Source: Owenia fusiformis (Eukaryota > Annelida > Polychaeta > Sabellida > Oweniidae). From it: a stretch of 64,000 nt of DNA. Shown here one piece after another: positions 35,468 through 46,260 of this stretch. Within the stretch, counting starts at the first letter, position 1, and every line of letters begins with the position of its first letter. The stretch covers positions 27,225,936-27,289,935 of the forward strand of contig CAIIXF020000006.1 in NCBI GenBank assembly GCA_903813345.2, given 5' to 3'. The position numbers and the translations under genes were made by a program. The notes beneath the pieces were generated by a model. The model did no database searches, had not been told where the DNA came from, and worked only from the letters and a program-made list of their open reading frames with translations.

Positions 35468-36478
35468 TATCATGAAATGTCTAGTGTCTGAGGTAATGAA
35501 ATATTGCCCCGGATAATATAATATATATATGACAGGAAATCATGTTTCAACATGATGTATTGATAATATGTGTTAAAGTAAAATTAAACATATATTTGCA
35601 CCAGTGCATTGGGTTTGAATAACAATAAATACACACTTATCATTTTATGGATTGAAGTAGTGTCGTGATTTAGTATGCGCCAGACGTCGCTTCCAAAGTG
35701 GCTTAGTTAGTCTAAACCGATGTTGGGGTAGAAATGGCGGTGATTATAGATTGGTTCATTGACTATTCATTTTCACTTGTCCACAGTCAAAAAGGTGTCA
35801 CGAAAAGGCTAAACGGCTTGCCCCAAGGTGCAACTGTCAAAACGATGAGTTTGAAAAAATCTTCTTTTTTCAAATAATAGCAGCAAGTATATGGAACAGG
35901 AGGCAAATTTGATATTGATATGTATGATAGTCCATTTGAGTGTGGTCATTTTTATTAAAAACAATAGTAGTGAAGAATTATTCGTTGCTAACATTGAAAT
36001 GCCATTTTAATTCATTTTTCCTATTCTACTTATTCAATGTTTTCTCAATCATTCAATTACCATTGTGTTAGTTTTTGGCAAAATGAATAATTATAGGGCC
36101 CACACAAGGATCCACTTTATTAAGAACTTTTTCATAATTAGTGATGTTTTGAAACAATACTATGTTAACACAATTTTATTTGTTAAATATTAAATAAAAT
36201 AATAATAGTGTGTTTGTTTCAACTGAAAAACCACAATACATTTTAACTTACTTTGTTGTCACAGGCAGGGGTCATAATCAGAAACATTCAAGTGAGAAAA
36301 CATACTAATATAAGTATTGGGTCACCTTGCTTTTAGCATGATTATACCAAAGCACGTCGCAATACTTTGATGTAAGATAATATATCATCACATCGAATCA
36401 ATTATACATTCGATTCATAGCTATGGGGGTTTGATAACATTTGATTAATATGAAACCATACAGTATCGATGCTAGAAT
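35468..36478. other. Upstream non-coding region
   Basis: AT-rich, with an (AT)n-like stretch near 35515-35530. It contains CGATTCATAGCTATGG...TTTGATAACATTTGAT (about 36411-36452), repeated directly at about 37226-37272 on the other side of a foldback element. No exon was recognised. Confidence 0.5.
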
Positions 36479-37222
36479 GTAAAGGAGTGGTATCGATATG
36501 GAGATTTTTTTGAACACACGTTTCTCTTAAACCAGTCATAAAAAATCTAAAAATTTAACACATCGTCAATTTAATGGTCATCTTTTGGGTGGTAAAAATA
36601 TAATTTGAAAAATATATATATACGTTCATTTATATTGTTTTAGAAAACACATCAAACACTTGTTTTGTTCTTGGTATCATGTTTCCAGAGTGAAATGAAA
36701 CATCTTTCCGAACCTCATTGGAACAAAACGACATAAACACAACATGTTTAACTCATTTAGGTCTCTCAATATTGTAATTGTACAAAGGAAATTTTTGTTG
36801 AATTTAAAAAAGTATCTTGTTAATGAAATAAAAGATTTATCTTGATTTTTATCTATTTTGGGGGGATTTTGTTTTCATTTTTTGAATACTTTTGTGAAAT
36901 CAACCAAAAATTCCTTTGTTTAACTATAATATTGAGAAGTCTTAAAACATGTTGTATATGCTATTTTGTTCCAACAAGGCTCGGAAAGACATTTTATTTC
37001 ATTCTCAAGAATTGGTAGAAAGGAGCAAAAACAAGTGCACTAAAACAAAAAATGTTAACAAAAACAGGCTTATAAAATATTTCTAAATAATTGTCGCATT
37101 AAATTGTTGTCAATCAGTCAAAATTACATAAAATACCGTGTTTTTTACAGAATGTTTTCGATGATTGGTTTAAGAGAAAAACATTGTTGAATTCGATTCT
37201 CCATATCGACACCACTCCTTTA
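36479..37222. mobile_element. ~740-bp palindromic foldback MITE
   Basis: The ends AAAGGAGTGGTATCGATATG (from 36481) and its inverse (to about 37219) lie beside TA. Internal words also mirror each other (TTTCCGAACCTCATTGGAAC at about 36706 versus the inverse at about 36965), so most of the element is one large imperfect palindrome centred near 36850. Flanking sequence is itself directly duplicated. No coding content. Confidence 0.75.
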
Positions 37223-38519
37223 TTTAATTTCGATTCATAGCCATGGAGTGTTTTTGATAACATTTGATATATGAGAAACCACACATTGTAGATACTAAAA
37301 TTGCATTCAAATTATTGAAAGCTCGAACAATATCATAAGAACTTTCACGTTTCAATGACATAACGAAATATTGTCCAATAATTATATTCTACAGAAGGAA
37401 GTCATGTTGTGATATAGAGAAGCCGTTTTTCCGTCTGTCCGTTCGTGCGTGACTAATTCAAGACACCATGTAAATAAAGTATGAAGAGAAACAATTCAAG
37501 GTTTCTTTATATCTGACCAACTTATGATCGAAGCTTAATTTTAAATTATATGAACTGATAAAAAAAAAGTCAATGAAGAAACCAAATAGTGTGCCCTCGT
37601 GCAAGCGGATAGCACACTATCCACTGGGGGCTATCGTGATGCAACAACACCGTGTTGTTGCATCAAGATGGCCAGACTTCCGGTGATCGATTTTCGTACG
37701 ATGTTTTGTTTTCCCAATTTACACCCATTTCTAGGACGAGTTGCTCAATAATCATACACATGCAGTTAGCACATGATCTATATTTTAAAAAACTGTCATT
37801 GGTATACATCTAGCATCATCAAGAAGCGATAAATTCGTGGTTTTAATTCCTCACTATTGATGCAACAACACCACTCTGTTTCTTATCGATGATGCAACAA
37901 CACCAATGTGCTGATGCAAAAACGCCAATATAATGTATCATTGAACAACAAGAGAAACTGTTTTATATTCTGTTTACAGGTGTAGGTCGGGACATGAATA
38001 AAACGCGTGAGTCAGTGGTCCATGAACGAAACGTATTTTGTTTGGTCTCTTTGTCTATATCAAAGTTAAAAGGATATACAAGACAAACTAAATAAAGTAC
38101 AGAATCCCCGGGAGGCAATCTCATTGATATTGTATCTGAAAAATAAAGATTATACATTTTCTAAATTAATTAAATGCCCTTGATTTACCGTATGGAAATT
38201 GCTTACAAATAACTAATATAATTTTGGAAAGACAACAGATATCAGTCATTTTGTGTTGTTAGTACCTCAATTGAAATACTCAATTCTGATTGGTTGATGA
38301 GCGGTCAACAAAATGTATTGTTAGTACCTCAACTGAAATACTCGATTCTGATTGGGTGATTAGCGGTCAAAATTATGTACTGTTGACCGCTACTAGGTAC
38401 TGTTGACCGCTACTTCTGAAAAAAAGTTTCATGACGTCACAAAAAAACATGGAAGACGTTACTCACTTCGAGAGCCATGTTAGATTTTGAAACTTATGGC
38501 TCTCAAACGGAGAAGTGAA

Positions 38520-38997
38520 CAGCTGATCAATAGTGACCTTTGAAATTGAATTAAGTCGATCCGCGGCTTACTTTTGGTCTCTAACTGTGTCTTACATCAG
38601 TATCATCAATCCATGTAAGTATTGGAGCGCTGGAGTACTTCTTTTTCGATCAAGACTTGTAAATTGTCCATCGAGTTAAAGTTTTACAGACCTATTTCCA
38701 ATATGGCGGTTTGCTAGGTGCGAGATACGCAACGAACGAAATGAATTTTGAGAATTAGTTAGGTTCGGACAACCTCCGGAGATTTACGAAAATGTCCGAG
38801 CAGAAACCGCCATATTGGAATTTGGCAGTAAAAGGATTCACTCGACTAACGAATTACAAGTCTTGATCGAAAAAGAAGTACTCCAGCGCTCCAATACTTA
38901 CACGGATTGATGATACTGATGTAAGACACAGTTAGAGACCAAAAGTAAGCCGCGGATCGACTTAATTCGATTTCAAAGGTCACGATCATTGAGCTGT
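38520..38997. repeat. Foldback with ~145-bp near-perfect arms
   Basis: 38520-38665 and 38853-38997 are inverse copies (GTGACCTTTGAAAT, GTCGATCCGCGGCTTACTTT, GTATTGGAGCGCTGGAGTAC, TCGATCAAGACTTGTAA). The spacer of about 190 bp holds CCAATATGGCGGTTT and a near-inverse. It is nested in the 3.54-kb element. The arms differ by only a few bases, so the insertion is young. Confidence 0.85.
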
Positions 38998-39330
38998 CCA
39001 AGTGCTCCGTGGGAAAGCTATTAGCCTATATCAAAATCCAAATAGCTTTCGCAGGAAGTAAGGAAGACGGACATTTTGTAAACGTTAATGAAAATGACTT
39101 TACTAGGCGACAAGTATAGCAAAAATACAAGTAGAAACTTAAAATTAACATTAATTCACTAACGAGTACGCCGTGATGTGCCAAATACAGAGTTAAGCTA
39201 CTTGCACTGTATCCAGATTTTCTAAAAAAAATATTGCAAACGTGGTTCGGAGAAAAGTTTGTTAAATGAAGCCATGCCGATTAATGATTGTCGTCTATAT
39301 GTGTATTATTAGTTTACTCCGACTAACAAA

Positions 39331-39885
39331 ACAATTGTAGACCTCTCCATTCGACCAACCGTCAAAATCATATACCTCGACTGTAAACCTCGAAACTACT
39401 GTTGACCCCGACCTTCGGTCTCTGTCAACAGTAGTTTTTCGGTTTACAGTCTCGGTATACAATTTTGCCGGTTGACCTCTGGGGAGGTCAACAATTGTAA
39501 ACTGTTGACCACTACTAGGTACTGTTGACCCCTATTTTTGAAAAATTGTTTTTTAATGTTGAAATTTTTTTAATTTTGAAAAAATAAGTTGTGTAAAAAA
39601 TTACAAGTATTCGACGGTTTGGGGATTTTTTGCTAAAATATGATACCTTTACTTATCAAATATGTTCACGTGATATTCAATTATATATTCGTCCAATTAT
39701 TATATTATTTGGACTAACAGAACAATTGTTAACCTCTCTTTTCGGTCAACTGGCAAAAGTGTATACCTCAACAGTAAACCCTGAGAGTACTGTTGACCTC
39801 GACCTCCGAACTTTCAAGGATTACAGTATCGGTATACAATTTTGCCAGTTGACCTCAAGAGAGGTCTACAATTGTATATTGTATA
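39331..39885. repeat. Two related ~180-bp hairpins
   Basis: 39331-39413 and 39424-39505 are inverse arms (ACAATTGTAGACCTCTCC, ACTGTTGACC) around TTCGG. A diverged second copy with the same words (GGTCAACTGGCAAAA, GTATACCTC, ACTGTTGACCTCGACC) spans about 39720-39880. Both are nested in the 3.54-kb element. Confidence 0.7.
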
Positions 39886-41689
39886 TCCTTTGTTATCCCA
39901 CCCAAAGTATGATGTCATATATCAAGTTGAAGAGTTGTATACGCTGCTCAGGAGTTTACGCTATCCAGGAGTTGTACATAGTTCTCAAGAATTGTATAGG
40001 ATGAGTGTTGGTTTAATGATATTGCAGTTATACAATGCTATTATATAAAGGTTATTTACTGAGAGGGATTCAATATTGGTTTTATTCCGAGAGACAATAT
40101 GATATTTCCCGAGGGCCCGGGATATCTGGAATAACTGTACCCCTATCAATTTACCTTTTTGGCCCCTTAATCTTATCACTTTTGTTTACCTTTTTACACA
40201 GTCGGAGAAAAGGAATCCAAAGAGATCAATAATTCTACATGTGCGTCGTGCAAGATTTCCATTAAACGTGTAACTAAACGGCCTCTCTAATAAAGTCAAT
40301 TAGACGTTTTTACACGTTGGCTCTCCAAATTGGAGGAAATACAGAATCATATCATATTATATCATAGATGAAGCAATCATCCCATCAACATAAGCTCACG
40401 AATGTCACAGTTAAACTGTTTTAGTTATAATTTGATAAACAGTGGTAACGTACATCTACTAGTTTATCACTGTTCCACAGATGGATGACAGATAATTTCC
40501 AATAGCTCATCATGTTTATCGAGAACGAAAGATGTTTGGCCACCATTTTGAATGATACTAACTGGAGTCAGGGTCATCAAGCTATGGAACAGTGGTTTAT
40601 GAAAATAGATTGGGTTACTAAAGCTTGCCATGTTAAAGTCGATTGAACTATGTTATAGAACAACGTCCAGTACATTATAATATTTAAAAGTATAAATTTT
40701 TGAAAAAACATATAAAGGATCTTCGCCCGCATAACGTGTATTTTGAAAGCCTTGAGAAGAACGCAAATATGGGTAATGGGTAACGGTGTTGCAATAGTAG
40801 CATTTAAAAATCTGTTCCTCTCGAGATTTATGGTCTTCTGAAATTATACTATTAATTGGTGTTGCTGCATCATTGCTCAAATCTAGAGGAGTGTTGTTGC
40901 ATCTTCGGTTTGGTGTTGTTGCATCAATAGTGAGGAACTAAAACCGTGAAGTTATTGCTTCTTGGTGATGGTACATGTATACTAATGACAGTTTCTTTAA
41001 ATATAGATCGTGCGCTAACTGCACGTGTATGGTTATTGAGCAACTCGTCCTAGAAATGGGTTTAATTGGGGAAACAAAATATCGTACGAAAATCTATCAC
41101 CGGAAGTCTTGCCATCTTGATGCAACAACACGGTGTTGTTGCATCACGATACTCCCCAGTGACTATCGTTATTCCTGAATGTGCAATTGTACATCGAACC
41201 TTCGCTATTATGGCATATTTGGACTCTTCAGAATATGCTTTCGGTTTTTGAATCTGACCTCTAGGTGACCATGAAAAGGTCAGAGAAATCAAAAGGTCAA
41301 ATTGATTCCGTGTTGGTATTATTGTATTAAACAAGAGGGTGGAAAACGACCTGTGTACACAAAAAATAATAAAAATGCTGGTAACAAAGTAACTGAATTC
41401 CAGTCTTGCGTAAGATATATATTCGCTAACATATTCATTATTTACATTTACGTGTGTTTTTTCTCGCTTGCTATTTATCAACTTAATATCGTTAATATAT
41501 ATCTACTTCTACAATGTGAGTTCATATCTCCATTTACATCAGATATTACTCATTGATTTAGCAAACTACAGTTTTCACTAGTTCCGTAAAGGAGACTATT
41601 TAGTCGATTTTTTTCGCTTTAGCGAAATACCTCATCTTTTATGTTTTTAAATATGGCATTGATTTACTTCTTCTGGAATTTTGATGACA

Positions 41690-41940
41690 AGAGCGTCCAT
41701 CCGAATGCAAATATGCACGTCCATTAGAACAATTTGCACTCCCATCAGCACAATTTGCACGCCCATCAGCACAATATCCACGTCAATCAGCATTATTTGC
41801 TTCTTCTGGAATATTGATGACAAGATGTTTCTGGTACCCACCTGCTTGCAAATATGCACGTCCATCAGCACAATTTGCACGCCCATCAGCACAATTTACA
41901 CCCCCATCAGCACAATTTGCACGCCCATCAGAACAAGGCA
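41690..41940. repeat. 21-bp minisatellite
   Basis: TTTGCACGCCCATCAGCACAA-type units repeat about ten times, interrupted around 41790-41850 by a sequence itself related to 41660-41690 (TTCTTCTGGAATTTTGATGACAAG). Because 21 is a multiple of 3, open frames with 7-residue repeats run through both strands. They have no start, splice or family support and are not called as genes. Confidence 0.85.
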
Positions 41941-41990
41941 ATGACAATACAGCATTTTTGAAAAAAAGGAAAAAGTGGCAGGTTTATATA

Positions 41991-42287
41991 CAGGGTGTCC
42001 ATGAAAAAAGTATACACATGTTGACGGTTGACACACGTGGTTAGCCGAAATGATTGACACATCACTTAACGGTATAAGCTTAGATGAACTGTTTTTTAAA
42101 ACAGGTGACCATGTAAGTAGCACATTTGGGTCTTATTGTTCTTTTTCGTAATACCTAGAGGAAATCTCATTCAATATTACGCAATTCACTAGCAACGCGG
42201 GCAGTTCAAAAACGCGGTCTATATTTCAAAAATATTGTTCAGGATTCTAGTTATCTGCATTTGAAGCTTTTTTTAATTGACACCCTG
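41991..42287. mobile_element. ~300-bp Tc1/mariner-type MITE
   Basis: Both ends carry CAGGGTGTC (the right one inverted) beside TA (41989-41990 and 42288-42289), followed by A-rich AAAAAAG. The interior has no coding content. It lies just upstream of the putative signal exon at 42422. Confidence 0.75.
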
Positions 42288-42421
42288 TAGAGCACCTGAA
42301 TTGAATACAATAGATGAAAACACAATTCACTCAAGGGAAATACAAATAGACGTGTTGGGAAATTAAAATCTCTCTCAATCTGCAAGTCAACTATAACACC
42401 AAGACAAGAGAGAACAAAACC

Positions 42422-42494
42422 ATGATGTACATTTTGCTGAATTTGGCTGTCAGCATGATGATGTTCTCTTACATCAATGCACAATGCTATGAAG
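42422..42494 (+). CDS. Candidate signal-peptide exon of the F5/8C gene
   Basis: The plus strand reads MMYILLNLAVSMMMFSYINA followed by QCYE and a donor (GAAG|GTATTT) in phase 1. A hydrophobic stretch ending in N-A before Q fits a cleaved signal peptide. It is the only such exon upstream of the F5/8C exons. Because it ends in phase 1 and the exon at 44487 starts needing two preceding bases, an intermediate exon is required and was not found, so the link is inferred. Confidence 0.6.
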
Positions 42495-42969
42495 GTATTT
42501 AAAGACTCATCAAAGAAAACATTTATTACTTCTTGCTGAACTTCATGAGATATATTTTTGAAAATTCTAATTTTCTTTTTTGTTCATTGATAGACATCAA
42601 GAATTCCATTATGATAATAAACGTAAATGCTGCAAAACATTCTATGACATATTTCTATATAACCCATTAATTTTATTATACAAATTTACTGTTATTCTTA
42701 TCTTTACTACAAGTATCTCGATTTAAGAGGACTACACTTTAACGTTTTTTGCACAGTTATTCTGCTTGTAATTTATCATTAAATTGTATTGCAAGTTGTT
42801 AAATTTCCAAAAAAATTTCAAAAGAGAGATATGTAGGTGTTCAACACCCCTCTTACACATGACATGAATCAAAACAAAATCCTTTTGATTGTGGACTTCT
42901 AACTGTAAAGATTCTAGGAAAAATGTAAAATAATTTTGATTCAGTAGTGCACTTCATAATTGATATAAT

Positions 42970-44246
42970 CACGGTGTTATAGCATGACGGTTACGACACC
43001 TCTGAAAACGAGATTAGACGACTACGATCACTGATTTATCCAATAAAATGACCGCGATGGAACAGAAAACTAAGGTTGGTGCATTTCTTTCTTCTACCGT
43101 GTATCAATGAGAGGATGAACGATTTTTGTAGATATCGCATTCGGTGATGCATTTAGTAATGTATATTTTGAACGTATTCTTTGCAAATTGATGCCCAGGG
43201 ATATCATGAAATAAGCGAAAAACTGCTGAGTTTGAAATTCAAAACTACACAAAATTTAGTAATTTGTTTATTTTTGTCGTTAGGGCATGGTCTACATTGT
43301 CTATCGACCTCGGGGTATACAGATGTAACCTACATACGATCATAAAAAGCCAAATGAGCATTGGAAACCACTTAATATGTTCTACTTAAGCCATAATATT
43401 GTATTTTTAATTTGCGGTTACGCCAAAAATTGATTGACGGTTACACGAACCTCGTCCAAATATGTATCCAAGATTCATTGTTATTAATTTTGTCATATTC
43501 ATCAGTACTTGATGCTAATTCTTCTTTTGCCTCTTCATTGCTATCTTTTTGACTTAAATTGGTTTCATTTATAAAGCAAGACACATTTTTTTCCTTGCCC
43601 TATAGAGGCTCAAACAAGAGCGTCTCTTGCGAGTCCTGAAAACAAATATAAGCAATTCGATCAATATTCCATTTCTTACCCATTATAACAATTACATGGA
43701 AAGAGGCTATCAGAACTAGTAACCTTAACTTGAAAGATGTACATGCACGTAACCGTCCGCTAAATATCTAATTTACATCTAATACAATACGTTACCGTCC
43801 ATAGAATTCATACGTAGTCGTCTAACGACATTACGTTTGAAACCTTACTATTTACAATATGACCATGTTCCTGTTCTGGATCTGTCATTTTATGGCTTGT
43901 TTATACACAGTTTACTTACTGTTAATAGTTTGAGTGGCTCTGAGGCACATATTATACTGAGAAATCACGAGAATGGACTAAAAAATATGAACTTGGACAT
44001 CTCAGTCGGTAAGTTTACAGCTTATATTCCGCTTCTAGTAAACCACATGGCAGATTTGACCCAGTCTTTAGAACCATCCATATATACGTCATCGAATGGA
44101 ACTAGTTAAAAAGGAAATCTTATCTGTGAATCTTGCCTACAGGCGAGAAAGAGGACATGTTGTCTTTCCCATTCGCCATTTTTTGTTATCGTTACCGCAA
44201 AAATTTGCAAATCGCCTTGTCGTAACCGTCATGCTATAACACCGTG
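42970..44246. mobile_element. 1.28-kb CACGGTG-ended transposon, ~5-bp TSD
   Basis: A 29-bp terminal inverted repeat (CACGGTGTTATAGCATGACG...) occupies both ends exactly. Flanking bases are ATAAT on the left and ATCAT on the right, a 5-bp duplication with one mismatch. The GACGGTTACG word and its inverse recur internally near the ends (about 43430, 43747, 43791, 44200). No transposase. It shares the terminal heptamer and organisation, but not the rest of the TIR, with the 9623-14078 element. It lies between the putative signal exon and the F5/8C exons. Confidence 0.8.
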
Positions 44247-44486
44247 ATCATGAAAAGTGAAGGATACACCCCCTGTATATCTGGTTCTACTTTTAATACA
44301 AATTCAACCATTTATTCGAAAGTGCTGGCTCAAAATAATTTTTTTTACCATAAAGGACAGTCACTCTTGACTCCCCATGTGTCTCTAATGTTTACTATAT
44401 TATCACTGACAAATAGCAGACAGAAAGAAGGAAGGTAGGTGATTCCGATAACTCCACATGTTCTGTGTGTATTTATTGAACCACAG

Positions 44487-45642
44487 TCTTAAACAAATTA
44501 ATGCATTAGACGAGTGTATCGGTGAATTGTTGGTTTCTGGACCGAAGTACAGGGTTCCAGACTCCGCTTTCAATGCATCAAGTGTATGGGACGATCTGTA
44601 CCTGCCATTTAGAGCAAGACTTGGCACAAAGGATGATAGGTTAGAACATTTTACTCAGGCCCGTAGCCAGGGGGGGTTCGGGGGGTTCGGACGAACCCCC
44701 CCCCCCCCCCTGGCCAAAATTTCTTTCAAAATCATGCAGTTTTTCACCATTCTGACTAATTTTTGAGTGATTTTTGGCCATATTTTCCAAAGTGAACCCC
44801 CCCTAGAATTCTTTAGAAAAACGAACCCCCCCTTGGAAAATTCTGGCTACGGGCCTATAACTTTTGTACCGTTCTTTGTCATTAATTTGTCATTTGACTA
44901 AAACACCGTGTGATACATAAGCCATGACTGTATATAATTATTGTGAATTGTAGTCCTTATGGTCAAGGAGGGAGCTGGGTAGCTAATAGTGAACAAGAAA
45001 ATACTGAACAGTGGATTCAGGTAGACCTTGGCACAGTGAAGAGAGTCAGCGGTGTTATAACACAAGGGAGACATGTTCTTCATTCAAACGACGAGCAGTG
45101 GGTGATGACAGAATACAGAATACTCTATAAAAGGAAACGACAGGAAACATTCAGAACTGTACGAAAGAACAGAAGCGAGGTAATATATTCAAGGCATATA
45201 ATTTAGCAAAGAAAATCTGTTATGAGGAATTTGATAATACATGTATACCAGGACCAAGGTCGTTGAATAAGTTCGCGGGAAAATGCTGCTATATGCAACA
45301 GATAATGTAGTCATTCTATACAGTCCTTTACTACAAGGTCACACATATTTTGAGGAAAAATACGTGAAGTATATGGCAAATATCATTTTTAACAAAAGCT
45401 AGCCAAATCCTGTTTAGAAAGTGTTCGTCACTAAACATCAGTTTAGCTGATATACTGATGACGATACAAAACTTATTTTATTTCAGAAGTTTCAAGGAAA
45501 CTATGATGCAGTCACCCCCGTGCTCAACATGTTTAAAAGTGTAAGAGCCAGATTTATACGTATCAACCCAACAGCTTGGAAAGGCCATATCTCATTGAGA
45601 TTTGATGTCATTGGTTGTAAATATTATAGGCCTCAACCATGA
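44487..45642 (+). CDS. F5/8 type C (discoidin) domain protein
   Basis: Exons 44487-44639, 44954-45179 and 45487-45642 (stop TGA) join with GT-AG sites and phases 2 and 0, giving about 177 aa. The domain starts at ECIGELLVSG and ends at DVIGCKYY, the two Cys that form the family's terminal disulfide. Recognisable blocks are IPDS-like VPDSAFNASS, QWIQVDLGTVKRVSGVITQG, YRILYKRK and VRARFIRINPTAWKGHISLR. Such domains bind carbohydrate or lipid on cell surfaces or in matrix. The protein is almost only this domain, plus probably a signal peptide from 42422-42494. It converges with the vWD gene, about 620 bp apart. The ligand is unknown. Confidence 0.88.
44657..44856. mobile_element. 200-bp MITE with AGGCCCGTAGCCAG ends
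   Basis: The ends AGGCCCGTAGCCAG and CTGGCTACGGGCCT are perfect inverse repeats. Inside are GGGGGTTCG and GAACCCCCC words and a poly-C run. It starts 17 bp after the donor of the first F5/8C exon. Clear target duplications were not seen. Confidence 0.75.
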
Positions 45643-46260
45643 TATGCTAAAAAAGATGAAATGTTGTTGTCTTGTACTCCGCCACAAAAAAATGAATAAA
45701 ATGTACTGTACTGACTTCCCTAAATATGTTTCGTTATCACTGTAATATGGGCTTTTGTCTCTAAAATGGGGCGACACGAGGTTGCTATCAAAAGATTTTT
45801 TTTACATAACTGCATTTTATGTAATACTATGATATCAATTGATTTTGATAAAAATTAAATACTTTTGATTAACAAGAGAATTGGAAATGTCAAAAAGATG
45901 GTCCAAATAAGATGCAATGCTGTAATACTAAAACATTACAAGGCAACCAGCGGATCGAATTTATATTGGTAAAAAGGCTGAATCGATTGCCAGAATAAAA
46001 GAAAATAACCATAGATTTTTGAGGTCTTTTATTGATTATAAATGGCTCTAAGCTAAGGTTAATAGGCGGTAATTTTCAAAGCATTTTTATCCTCTTCACA
46101 TCTTTTCACATCAACTATTTCCTGCAATCAAAGCAAAATAACGTTTTAACATGTTTAATAGTGATATCAGTTGTAATTCATTATCTAAGTAAAATTAGAA
46201 AAGAGAAAATACACGTGCGTATAATGCGCATCAAAATTGCGAACTGACAGCCATTTTAGA
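45643..46260. other. Convergent intergenic spacer
   Basis: Separates the stop of the plus-strand F5/8C gene from the stop of the minus-strand vWD gene and presumably holds both 3' UTRs. No further feature was recognised. Confidence 0.6.

Larger units (their letters stand above)
37622..41161. mobile_element. 3.54-kb DNA transposon, ~280-bp TIRs, 6-bp TSD
   Basis: The ends start CACTGGGG and are inverse copies over about 280 bp (37622-37905 versus 40880-41161). Both sides are flanked by ACTATC (37616-37621 and 41162-41167). Each end has a 29-bp palindrome around CAACACCGTGTTG, and the word GATGCAACAACACC recurs several times near both ends. Inside are smaller foldbacks (38520-38997, 39331-39505, about 39700-39885) and a 57-bp direct repeat (38258-38376). 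No transposase was recognised, so it is non-autonomous. The CAC start suggests a CACTA/Transib-like group, but the 6-bp duplication fits neither cleanly. Confidence 0.8.

Noticed and set aside
41681-41944. Open frames with 7-residue repeats on both strands
   Set aside because: They follow from a 21-bp minisatellite, whose period is a multiple of three. No start context, splice sites or family similarity.
43837-44109. 90-residue plus-strand frame as an F5/8C upstream exon
   Set aside because: Lies wholly inside the CACGGTG transposon (42970-44246) and lacks suitable splice phases.
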